This document shows positions 32,373 to 40,288 of a stretch of 64,000 nt of DNA, one piece after another (position 1 is the first letter of the stretch; each line of letters opens with the position of its first letter). The position numbers were made by a program, and so were the translations under genes. This stretch comes from Gemmatimonadota bacterium (GTDB taxonomy: Bacteria; Gemmatimonadota; Gemmatimonadetes; Gemmatimonadales; GWC2-71-9): NCBI GenBank assembly GCA_003220935.1, contig QHTT01000096.1, forward strand, positions 1 through 64,000. The letters are read 5' to 3'. The notes beneath the pieces were generated by a model. The model was not told where the DNA came from, made no database searches, and worked only from the letters and a program-made list of their open reading frames with translations.

Positions 32373-33388
32373 GAATCGTCATCCTGTACGACCCCGGGGC
32401 CGCGGACTGGACACCCGATGACATCCGCGGCGTGATGAAAGCCGTGGACGAGATCGCAGCCATTTTCGGCGCGCTGGGACACGAGATCCGCAAGGTCCCC
32501 GTGCGGCACGACATGCGGTGGTTTCAGGTCGCGCGGCGGGCCGACCTCGTCTTCAATCTGTGCGAGGGCGTGCATGGCAAGAGCGAGTGGGAGGAGCATG
32601 TGGTGGGCGCGCTGGAGTTCGCCGGCGTCCCGGTCACCGGCGCGAGTCTCTGGACGCTCGCCGCGTGCCGGCGCAAGGCGGTCGCCAACGCTCTGCTCGC
32701 CCAGGCCGGGCTCCCGATCCCTCGTTGGACCATCGCGCAGGGGAAGATCGACGACGACTTCCCGCTCCCGGCCATCGTCAAACCGGCGGCCGAGGATGCG
32801 AGCGCCGGGCTCGACCGCGGCTCGGTCGTCACCGATCGCAAAGCCCTGCGGGCGCGCGTCGCCGCGATGACCGAGCAGTTCGACGAGGTGCTCGTGCAGG
32901 AGTACGTCGCAGGCCGGGAGTTCAACGTCGGCCTGGTCGGCAGCCGCACGCTCCCCATCTCCGAAATCGACTTCGCCCGCATGCCGGAGGGCGCCTGGCC
33001 GATCCTCACCTACGCCGGCAAATGGGACGCAGGGTCGGCCGACGACCTCGGCAGCGTGCCTGTCTGCCCGGCGGCTATTCCCCAGAAGCTGGCGGACAAG
33101 CTGGTGAAGCTGGCGGAGGCGGCGTGGCGGATCCTGCAAGGGAAGGGGTACGGGCGAGTGGACCTCCGCGTGGACGAGCAGGGACGCGCCTGGGTCCTCG
33201 ACGTGAATCCGAATCCTGATTTGAACGACGACGCCGGCCTGTCGCGGATGGCGAAGGCCGCGGGCTGGGACTACGCGGAGCTGGTGCGCCGGGTCGCGGA
33301 GGTGGCGCTCCGCGAAGCGCAGGGCGCCAAGGCGGCTCGTGAGCTGCTCGCTCCGCCCCGTCGGCCGCGCGCAACGCGCACCGCTTGA
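32369..33388 (+). CDS. D-alanine--D-alanine-ligase-like ATP-grasp enzyme (second of two)
   Basis: 339 residues from the GTG at 32369, overlapping the previous stop as GTGA. Features: DLVFNLCEGVHGKSEWEEH, PVTGASLWTL, VKPAAEDASAGLD, VLVQEYVAGREFNVGLVG, GRVDLRVDEQG and VLDVNPNPDLNDDAG. It is paralogous to the preceding gene but divergent, so the two probably act on different substrates in sequence. The C-terminal coding region overlaps the GNAT start by 50 nt. Confidence 0.85.
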   Translation: MRIVILYDPGAADWTPDDIRGVMKAVDEIAAIFGALGHEIRKVPVRHDMRWFQVARRADLVFNLCEGVHGKSEWEEHVVGALEFAGVPVTGASLWTLAACRRKAVANALLAQAGLPIPRWTIAQGKIDDDFPLPAIVKPAAEDASAGLDRGSVVTDRKALRARVAAMTEQFDEVLVQEYVAGREFNVGLVGSRTLPISEIDFARMPEGAWPILTYAGKWDAGSADDLGSVPVCPAAIPQKLADKLVKLAEAAWRILQGKGYGRVDLRVDEQGRAWVLDVNPNPDLNDDAGLSRMAKAAGWDYAELVRRVAEVALREAQGAKAARELLAPPRRPRATRTA

Positions 33389-33839
33389 GCGGCTCACGCG
33401 GGCCACGGGTCTCTTCCGACCGGAAGAGGTCGCGGTCGCGGTGGAGCTGCTCGACGAGAGCCTGGCCGGGGACGACGACTACCGGTTCCTCGGTGCGTAC
33501 AGCGACGACGCATTGGTGGGTTACGCCTGCTGGGGTCCCACGCCCGGCACCCAAGGGACGTGCGACCTGTATTGGATCGTCGTGGATCCGACCTGGCAAG
33601 GAAAGGGCGTTGGCACGCGGCTGCTTGAGTCAGTCGAGCAGGCGCTGCTGGCCGAGGGCTGTCGGCTGATTGTGGTCGAGACATCGTCTCGCGCCGAGTA
33701 CGCCGCGACCCGCGCCTTCTACGAGCGACGCGGCTACGAGCAGGCCGCGCGGCTCCGGAGCTACTACGCACCGGGGGACGACCTGGTGGTCTATCTCAAG
33801 GACCTGACGCGTGGTGTCCTGGCAAGAGCTACTCCGTAA
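33339..33839 (+). CDS. GNAT-family N-acetyltransferase
   Basis: 166 residues, GTG start inside the preceding gene. The acetyl-CoA motif QGKGVGTRLLESVEQ follows the strand DLYWIVVDPTW; the C-terminus has YAATRAFYERRGYEQAARLRSYY. In beta-lysine osmolyte synthesis (AblA/AblB) an acetyltransferase follows lysine 2,3-aminomutase. This protein is shorter than described AblB enzymes, so equivalence is only inferred from context. The stop overlaps the kamA-like start by 29 nt. Confidence 0.83.
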   Translation: MSCSLRPVGRAQRAPLERLTRATGLFRPEEVAVAVELLDESLAGDDDYRFLGAYSDDALVGYACWGPTPGTQGTCDLYWIVVDPTWQGKGVGTRLLESVEQALLAEGCRLIVVETSSRAEYAATRAFYERRGYEQAARLRSYYAPGDDLVVYLKDLTRGVLARATP

Positions 33840-34887
33840 GAAGAGCATCGCTGCGCTGGAGGCTTTGGTCGCCAGGTTCGGGCCCGAGCACTTCCCGGAC
33901 CTCGACCGGCTGCGGCTGGCGGCCCGGAACTTCGAGTTCCGCATCTCGCCGGCGATGGTCGATCTCATCACGGCTCCCGGCGATCCGATCTGGCGGCAGT
34001 ACGTCCCTGACCTCCAGGAGCTCGAGGTGCATGACGGGATGGTGGACTCGCTCGCCGAGGACGCGAACTCCCCCGTCCCCAACATCACGCACCGCTACCC
34101 GGACCGGGCGTTGTTCCTAGTTTCGCCGGTGTGCGCGTCCTACTGCCGCTTCTGCACCCGACGCCGCAAGGTGGGCGACCCCGAGAAGATCCCGATGCGC
34201 GAGTTCGAGTCGGCGTTCCGCTACCTCGAGGAGCACACCGAGATCCGCGACGTCATCATGTCGGGCGGCGATCCGCTGCTCCTCTCCGATCGCCGGATCG
34301 ACGAGCTCTGCAAGCGGCTCCGTTCCATCGAGCATATCGAAATCATCCGGATCGGGAGCCGCGTGCCGTGCCACCTGCCGGAGCGGATCACGCCGGAGCT
34401 GTGCGCCATCCTCAAGCGGTACCATCCGCTCTACGTCAACACGCACTTCAACCATCCCGTCGAGCTCACACCTGCCGCGGTGCAGGGGCTCGGGCTGCTC
34501 GCGGATGCCGGGATCCCGCTCGGCTGTCAGACCGTGCTCCTGAAGGGCGTGAACGACGACCCTGAGGTGATGAAGCTGCTGATGCAGCGCCTCCTCGCCG
34601 CCCGGGTGCGGCCCTACTACATCTATATGTGCGACCAGGTCGCAGGCGCCGAGCACTTCCGCACGACCGTCGAGAAGGGGCTCGAGATCATCAAGGCGCT
34701 GCGCGGCTGGACGTCGGGGCTCGCGGTGCCCCACTTCGTCATCGACGCGCCGGGCGGTGGCGGCAAGATCCCGCTCCTTCCCGAGTACGTGGAGTCGATC
34801 ACGGACGACGCAGTCGTGCTGAAGAACTACGCGGGGGGGCGATACGTGTACCGTCAACCCGCGCACGAGCCGATCCTCGTCGGCTGA
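33811..34887 (+). CDS. KamA-family radical SAM aminomutase, probable lysine 2,3-aminomutase
   Basis: 358 residues, GTG start within the GNAT gene. The radical SAM cluster is C108-x3-C112-x2-C115 (CASYCRFC), the SAM motif SGGDPLLL follows, and the PLP lysine is K319 in PGGGGKIP. The aspartate that positions the substrate side-chain amine is present (D312 in VIDAPGGGGK), as is the one in MCDQVAGAEHFR. Glutamate 2,3-aminomutases differ at these sites, so L-lysine to beta-lysine is the best prediction. The N-terminal region is shorter than in clostridial KamA. It is the last of the four-gene run. Confidence 0.86.
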   Translation: MVSWQELLRKKSIAALEALVARFGPEHFPDLDRLRLAARNFEFRISPAMVDLITAPGDPIWRQYVPDLQELEVHDGMVDSLAEDANSPVPNITHRYPDRALFLVSPVCASYCRFCTRRRKVGDPEKIPMREFESAFRYLEEHTEIRDVIMSGGDPLLLSDRRIDELCKRLRSIEHIEIIRIGSRVPCHLPERITPELCAILKRYHPLYVNTHFNHPVELTPAAVQGLGLLADAGIPLGCQTVLLKGVNDDPEVMKLLMQRLLAARVRPYYIYMCDQVAGAEHFRTTVEKGLEIIKALRGWTSGLAVPHFVIDAPGGGGKIPLLPEYVESITDDAVVLKNYAGGRYVYRQPAHEPILVG

Positions 34888-34953
34888 GCTGGACCGTCGC
34901 GGCGGCGCCACAGAAAAGGGCGACGATCGCGAGCGCTGTCGCATTTCCGCCCT

Positions 34954-34974
34954 GGGGTGCCGCAAAAACACCCC
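34954..34974 (+). terminator. Weak hairpin downstream of the KamA-like gene
   Basis: GGGGTG (34954-34959) pairs with CACCCC (34969-34974) around an A-rich loop. No T-run follows. It is the only stem-loop candidate ending the ATP-grasp/KamA run before the peptidase gene. Confidence 0.3.
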
Positions 34975-35031
34975 TCCCCGAGCGGCGCGGGCCCGACACA
35001 TTTCAGGCGAGCCGCCTCCGGGGAGTGCCGC

Positions 35032-37479
35032 ATGCCGTCGCCTCACGTCGGTCGTGTCATCGTCCTCCTACTGTGCCTCATCGCTCCGGCCGCGCGCGCC
35101 GCCGCCCAGCAATCGCACTCGGGCTCCGTGCTGGGCACCGCGCCGGTCGCCCGCGCTGACACCGCCGCCGCGGCGTACGAGCCGGTATTCGAGGAGCTGC
35201 GTAGGATGACGCCGCGGGCCGACTCCGTCGCCGCCGTGCAGAACGTGACGCTGCGCCGCGACGCCATCCTGTTCCGGCTCGAGGACGGCGTTCTGTACCT
35301 CGCAACCCCGGTGGCCGGCCGAACGATCGCCGCGATCTTCGTCGGGCGCGGGTCGGTCGAATTGACGCCGCCCCTCGCCATCGAGCGGCGCGAGGTGCGG
35401 CGCAGCCTCGGCGACTCCTCGGTCAACGCGGGAATCACCGCCGCCGCGTTCGTCTTCACCGATTCCACGCTGACCGAGCTCGGGCGGCAGGTCGCCTTCC
35501 GGCGTGGCGGCGACCCGGGCCGGGCCTCCGGCGTTCTCGGCGACGCGCTCGACCGCCTGCTGGACGGCCCGCACATCCTGCAACCGACGCTCATGACCGC
35601 CGTCATGAACGGTGAGTCCGACGGATTCTTCTACGCGCACGTCAAGCGCGAGCACGGGGAGGACCTGATGTTGGTCGTCGATCCCCGCGACGACGAGCAG
35701 GTGTCGCTGCTGCGCCGCGGTCGCGAGGGCAGGAAGGTCCAGGTCGTCTCGGAGTTCCGGCGGGCGGAGGACTTGCACGACAGCACCCCCACGGAGCCGG
35801 ACGCCCATGACGAGCTGAGGCTCGACGGCTACCGGATCGATGCGAGCATCACGAAAGGCCTCGGCTTCTCCGCCGCCGCCACGATTCGCCTCACCCCGCG
35901 ACGCCCCGGCCTTCGCTGGGCCCGCTTCAAGCTCCTGGCGGCGCTGCAGGTCGACACGGTGCGCGACGATACCGGAGGAGGAGGGCCGCTGACGTTCTAC
36001 CGGACGAAGAAGAGCTCGGCCCTGTGGGTCCGACTCGACCCGCCGTCGCGCACCGGCGAGACGCGATCGCTGCGGGTGGTGTATCACGGCGATCTCATCG
36101 GATTCACCTCCGTCATGCAAGACATCACCAAGTGGTGGCCGGGGCGCGTGCGCGCGCGGCTGCCGCCGGTGCTGGATCGATGGTACTACGTGAAATCATC
36201 GTACGACTGGTTCCCTCGCTACGGGGGGCGCGCCACAGACGTGGACCTCACCTTCCACACGCCGCAGCACTATCGCCTCGCGAGCATCGGTCGTCTGGTG
36301 GACTCGCACACGCAAGGCGATGTCGTGACGACGCACTGGACTACGGTGCGCCCCGCCGACCAGGTGTGCTTCAGCGTGGGCGAGCTCGACGAGTTCAACA
36401 TCACCGATCCCCGCATTCCCCCCGTGACCGTACACTCCAACGGCGACGGGCATCGCCAGCTCGACAAGTTCTTCCTCGCGCTCCACGATCAGTTCAACTT
36501 CCCGCTCGACATGACCATGCGGCTCGTGTCGCGGGGGTCTCCGGAGCAAGATGTGGGCGCCGACGTGGCCAATAGCCTCGCGTTCTTCACGCGGGTCTAC
36601 GGCCCGCCGCTGTTCGACCGGTACTACGCTGCGGAGATCCCGTTCGGCTACGGGCAGGCGTTCCCGGGCTTGATCTACCTCCCCGTGTGGACGTTCCAGG
36701 CCGTCAGCGACAGCGGCTACGACGAGATCCTCCGCTCGCATGAGATCGCGCACCAGTGGTGGGGCATCGGCGTCGAGCCCGCCGGATACCGGGACGTGTG
36801 GCTCAGCGAGGGCTTCGCGGAGTTCTCGGGCTGGTGGTACATGCAGATCGTGCTCCAGGATAATGCCAAGTTCTTCAAGCATCTCGACCACTGGCGCCGG
36901 GAGATCCGCGCGCGACGCAACGACGCACCGCCGATCGGCGTCGGCTCGCGCACCAGCGAGCTCAACCCGCGCGACTACACCGTGATGATCTATCAAAAGG
37001 GAGCATGGGTGCTCCAGATGCTGCGGAATCTGATGCTCGACCTCCGCACGATGAAGGAAGACGCGTTCTCGGCGATGATGCAGGACTTCTACGAAGAGTA
37101 CCGCGGCAAGCGGGCGACCACCCGGGACTTCCAGCGCGTCGTCGAGCGACACGTCGGGTTACCCATGGACTGGTTCTTCGACGAGTGGGTGAACGGCACC
37201 GCGATTCCGACCTACATCGCGTCCTGGCATGCCGACACGACGGCCGACCACAAGTACGCGCTACACCTGCGCATCCGCCAGGAAGACGTCCCCGACGGCT
37301 TCCTCATGCCCGTTCCCGTTCGTGTCGAGCTGGCAGGCGGGGGACGCGCCATGGTGCGGATGACCGTGCGAGGAACGCGCACGGAAGTGGAACTGCACCT
37401 GCCGGCGCAGCCGACGGAAGTGGAGTTCAATCCTCTGCAGTCGGTCCTGGCGGAAGTGAAAACCGAAGCGTGGGAGTGA
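35032..37479 (+). CDS. Exported M1-family (gluzincin) metallopeptidase
   Basis: 815 residues from the ATG at 35032, chosen because it opens the signal peptide VGRVIVLLLCLIAPAARAAAQ. The zinc site HEIAHQWWG plus the downstream glutamate in WLSEGFAEFSGWWY gives the HExxH-x18-E pattern of M1 aminopeptidases. The upstream exopeptidase GAMEN-type motif is not obvious, so specificity is uncertain. The N-terminal ~330 residues are a beta-rich domain specific to this group. Located in periplasm or envelope. Confidence 0.85.
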   Translation: MPSPHVGRVIVLLLCLIAPAARAAAQQSHSGSVLGTAPVARADTAAAAYEPVFEELRRMTPRADSVAAVQNVTLRRDAILFRLEDGVLYLATPVAGRTIAAIFVGRGSVELTPPLAIERREVRRSLGDSSVNAGITAAAFVFTDSTLTELGRQVAFRRGGDPGRASGVLGDALDRLLDGPHILQPTLMTAVMNGESDGFFYAHVKREHGEDLMLVVDPRDDEQVSLLRRGREGRKVQVVSEFRRAEDLHDSTPTEPDAHDELRLDGYRIDASITKGLGFSAAATIRLTPRRPGLRWARFKLLAALQVDTVRDDTGGGGPLTFYRTKKSSALWVRLDPPSRTGETRSLRVVYHGDLIGFTSVMQDITKWWPGRVRARLPPVLDRWYYVKSSYDWFPRYGGRATDVDLTFHTPQHYRLASIGRLVDSHTQGDVVTTHWTTVRPADQVCFSVGELDEFNITDPRIPPVTVHSNGDGHRQLDKFFLALHDQFNFPLDMTMRLVSRGSPEQDVGADVANSLAFFTRVYGPPLFDRYYAAEIPFGYGQAFPGLIYLPVWTFQAVSDSGYDEILRSHEIAHQWWGIGVEPAGYRDVWLSEGFAEFSGWWYMQIVLQDNAKFFKHLDHWRREIRARRNDAPPIGVGSRTSELNPRDYTVMIYQKGAWVLQMLRNLMLDLRTMKEDAFSAMMQDFYEEYRGKRATTRDFQRVVERHVGLPMDWFFDEWVNGTAIPTYIASWHADTTADHKYALHLRIRQEDVPDGFLMPVPVRVELAGGGRAMVRMTVRGTRTEVELHLPAQPTEVEFNPLQSVLAEVKTEAWE

Positions 37480-37492
37480 GCTGGAGCGTACG

Positions 37493-38089
37493 TCACGCAG
37501 GCGTCGCGCCCTGCCCTCGGCCGCCTTCCGTGGTTCCCCGCGCCTGACGCTCGTCCCCCCGCCGCCTGTCCCGCAAGTAGCGTTGCAGCACGACAAATTT
37601 GGCCGCGTCCGCCCCGAGGAAGAGCTGGCCCTGCGTCACCGTGCGGATCGCCCGCGTCAGCTCCTCCACGGGACCCGCCTTCTCGACGAAGCCGCTCGCG
37701 CCCGCCTCGAGTGCATCGAGCAGTTGCTTTTCCTGCGGCAGCCCTGTCAAGACAAGAACCTTCGCCCCGATGCCGAGCGCGACGATCCGGCGCGTCGCCT
37801 CGAGGCCGCCCGATCCGGGCATTGCCAGATCCATCAAGACGACATCGGGCCGGGTCGCCGCGGCGCTGGCAACGGCTTCGTCCCCCGTGCCGGCCTCGCC
37901 GACCACGACAAGATCGCGTCGCTTCTTCAGGAGTGCGCGCACCGCCGCTCGGAAGACGACGTGGTCGTCTGCCAAAAGCACGCGGATGGGGTGCCGGGTG
38001 TAGGCGAGAGGGCCGAGGTTGATGGCTACGCTCCTCGTGCTGGCGTTCGTACTGCACGCCCAACGACGCTGGCATATCCGTCCTTGCAA
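37493..38089 (-). CDS. Single-domain response regulator (NarL-type receiver, no DNA-binding domain)
   Basis: Receiver core from IRVLLADDHVVFRAAVRALL to about residue 160; acidic pair D41-D42, phospho-acceptor D87 in VVLMDLAMPG, threonine in VLVLTG and lysine in FVEKAG. NarL-like sequence, but the LuxR-type HTH is missing; the protein ends in a ~40-residue Arg/Gly-rich tail. The start is uncertain: the only conventional in-frame start is TTG at 38089, which adds ~35 unlikely residues. Convergent with the M1 peptidase gene. Confidence 0.75.
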   Translation of the reverse strand: MQGRICQRRWACSTNASTRSVAINLGPLAYTRHPIRVLLADDHVVFRAAVRALLKKRRDLVVVGEAGTGDEAVASAAATRPDVVLMDLAMPGSGGLEATRRIVALGIGAKVLVLTGLPQEKQLLDALEAGASGFVEKAGPVEELTRAIRTVTQGQLFLGADAAKFVVLQRYLRDRRRGDERQARGTTEGGRGQGATPA

Positions 38090-38212
38090 AACGCGTGCGC
38101 CACGAGAGGGGGACGCCGTGGCCGCCCTTGCTCCACCCGGCGCCCGCGTTGAAGATGCTTCAACTCGTCAATCTGTCGCGCGGTCGCTACAATTCGCGTC
38201 GGAGATCCGGAC

Positions 38213-39196
38213 ATGCGTGCCATGCTCGTCGACGCCCCGCGCCACCCCCTCCGCACCGCTCACCTCCCGCGCCCCGAGCCCGGTCCGGGCCAGGTCTTGC
38301 TCGCCGTGCAGGCGTGCGGCGTGTGCCGCACCGATCTCCATGTCGCCGACGGCGAGCTCCCGAACCCGAAGCTGCCGCTCGTGCTGGGCCACGAGATCGT
38401 CGGCACCGTGGTAGCGACCGGCGCGGGCGTCCAGCGGTTCACGGCGGACCAGCGGGTGGGAGTGCCATGGCTGGGGTGGAGCTGCGGGGTATGCGGTTTT
38501 TGCCGGGCCGGGCGCGAGAACCTGTGCGACCGCGCACGCTTCACCGGCTACCAGCTCGACGGCGGCTACGCCGAGTACACGGTCGCCGACGCGCGGTTCT
38601 GCTTTCCGCTTCCGCACGGCTACGGTGATCTCGAGGCGGCGCCGCTGTTGTGCGCCGGGCTCATCGGCTACCGCTCGCTCGTGGCGGCAGGGGACGCCGA
38701 GCGGCTCGGGCTCTACGGGTTCGGCGCGGCGGCGCACATCGTGGCGCAGCTGGCGCGCCACCAGGGGCGGCGCGTGTTCGCGTTCACGCGCGCCGGCGAC
38801 ACGACCGCGCAGCAGTTCGCTCTGGAGCTCGGCGCCCGCTGGGCGGGCGCGTCGGATGCCTCGCCACCCGAACCGCTCGATGCCGCGATCATCTTCGCGC
38901 CCGTGGGGGCGCTCGTCCCCGCCGCGCTGCGTGCGGTCGTGAAAGGTGGGACCGTCGTCTGCGCCGGCATCCATATGAGCGACATCCCGTCGTTCGCCTA
39001 CGACATCTTGTGGGGAGAGCGCGTGGTCCGGTCGGTGGCGAACTTGACACGCAAGGACGGCGAGGAGTTTCTCGCCCTCGCGCCCCACATCCCCGTGCGA
39101 ACCACGGTCGAGCCCTACCCGCTCGAGCGGGCGAATGAGGCGTTAGAGAACCTGCGGGCGGGACGGGTGAGGGGGGCGGCGGTGCTGCAGCTCTGA
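38213..39196 (+). CDS. Zinc-dependent alcohol dehydrogenase
   Basis: 327 residues. Catalytic zinc residues are in QACGVCRTDLHV and GHEIVGTV; structural zinc cysteines in CGVCGFCRAGRENLC. The Rossmann loop is GLYGFGAAAHIVAQLA. It is close to AdhA/AdhP-type alcohol dehydrogenases (primary alcohol to aldehyde, NAD). The C-terminal stop lies at the edge of an inverted GCGGAAC element shared with the convergent propeller gene. Confidence 0.9.
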   Translation: MRAMLVDAPRHPLRTAHLPRPEPGPGQVLLAVQACGVCRTDLHVADGELPNPKLPLVLGHEIVGTVVATGAGVQRFTADQRVGVPWLGWSCGVCGFCRAGRENLCDRARFTGYQLDGGYAEYTVADARFCFPLPHGYGDLEAAPLLCAGLIGYRSLVAAGDAERLGLYGFGAAAHIVAQLARHQGRRVFAFTRAGDTTAQQFALELGARWAGASDASPPEPLDAAIIFAPVGALVPAALRAVVKGGTVVCAGIHMSDIPSFAYDILWGERVVRSVANLTRKDGEEFLALAPHIPVRTTVEPYPLERANEALENLRAGRVRGAAVLQL

Positions 39197-39298
39197 ACGC
39201 GGAACGCGGAAGGCGGAACGCGGAACAGCAGTGAGAGGTCGGGCCGCGGCACGACCCTCAGGGTGATGTTCCGCGTTCCGAGTTCCGCGTTCCGCGTT
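39196..39298. repeat. Paired inverted 7-nt arrays (GCGGAAC) between convergent genes
   Basis: Left arm 39198-39231: units CGCGGAA, CGCGGAA, GGCGGAA, CGCGGAA, then CAGCAG. Right arm 39269-39298: TTCCGCG, TTCCGAG, TTCCGCG, TTCCGCG. The hairpin fills the gap between the stop codons of the alcohol dehydrogenase and the SMP-30-like gene, so it could end transcription from both sides. Same element type as 27407-27504, including the CAGCAG end. Confidence 0.85.
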
Positions 39299-39301
39299 GG
39301 T

Positions 39302-40288
39302 CTATGGCAGCTGCCAAATCTCGACTCGGTTCCCGGTGAAAATGGGGATGAGCAGGCGGTTGCGCTTCGCGTCGTAGCCGATGTCAGCCGGGCTCGGCAC
39401 GCCCGTGACCAGCTTCACTGCCTGGCCGGTCTCGTAGCTCGACACGGTCGAGTCAGTCCAGCTCGAGACGAGGATCTTGCCGCCGGCGATCACGACCCCG
39501 TCGAATCCGCCAGGTCCCTTGGCGATCACGCTCGGCGCTTTGTCCTCGGGCTTCCAAGCGAGCAGTGATCGCCCACCGAACTCGACGATCACGAAGCGCT
39601 TGCCCACTGGGTCCAGCGCGATTCCGTTGGGACGGCCCAGGGTGTCACCCCGCACCGCGACGGTCACCTTGCGGTCCGGGCCGATGCGGAAGACCCGGTC
39701 GGGCCCCGGGTGCAGCACGTTGCCGACATCGTCGAACCGGATGCCGGTGTCGGTAATGTAGAGCGCGCCCGTCGGGGCGATGGCGATGTCGTTCAGAAAC
39801 ACGGCGCCCAGGCTGGCGAGGCTCACACTGTCGATGGAGGCACCCGTCCTCGCATTGAACCCGCGCACCGCGTCGATGTCGGCGACCCACAGCGTGTCAC
39901 CCCACAGCGCCAGTCCCTTCGGGCCGTGCAAGGTCACGCCGTTCTTGCCGCCCTCGATGAACTTGAGATTCTCGACCGCCCCGTCCGGCCGCACGCGACT
40001 GATGAAGCCGTTGTTGTCTTTCGCCGTCGGGCTGCCGTTGATATTGGAGACGAAGTAGATGTCCTGTGTGGTGTCGTGCAGCACCGATTCCGGCGTAAGG
40101 AATCCTGCGATGCTGGCAACCTTTGTGGCGGCCGGAGGCGGAGGTGTTGGAGGCGGTGGCGCCGGCGACACCTGGAGCACCGTGGAGTCCGCCGGCGTCC
40201 CCGGGCTCTGGGACGCAGAATGTCTCCTGGCCATGGGCTCGCAGGCCGCGCCCACGGCGAGCAGACCGCACACCACGCTCGGCCTCAT
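39302..40288 (-). CDS. SMP-30/gluconolactonase-like propeller lipoprotein
   Basis: 328 residues from the ATG at 40288, overlapping the FusA2 stop as ATGA. The N-terminal signal has a possible lipobox (GLLAVGAAC, Cys16), then a Pro-rich linker (APPPPTPPPPAA). The propeller has blades PKGLALWGDTLWVADIDAV, NDIAIAPTGALYITDTGI and PNGIALDPVGKRFVIVEFGG, typical of the SMP-30/strictosidine-synthase-like group. Such proteins hydrolyse lactones or bind ligands; catalytic metal residues cannot be assigned with confidence. Confidence 0.78.
   Translation of the reverse strand: MRPSVVCGLLAVGAACEPMARRHSASQSPGTPADSTVLQVSPAPPPPTPPPPAATKVASIAGFLTPESVLHDTTQDIYFVSNINGSPTAKDNNGFISRVRPDGAVENLKFIEGGKNGVTLHGPKGLALWGDTLWVADIDAVRGFNARTGASIDSVSLASLGAVFLNDIAIAPTGALYITDTGIRFDDVGNVLHPGPDRVFRIGPDRKVTVAVRGDTLGRPNGIALDPVGKRFVIVEFGGRSLLAWKPEDKAPSVIAKGPGGFDGVVIAGGKILVSSWTDSTVSSYETGQAVKLVTGVPSPADIGYDAKRNRLLIPIFTGNRVEIWQLP

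Noticed and set aside
31308-33388. Two Ddl-like genes as vancomycin-resistance ligases
   Set aside because: No vanH/vanX-type or regulator genes are adjacent; context with KamA and GNAT points elsewhere, and the ligases are divergent from each other.
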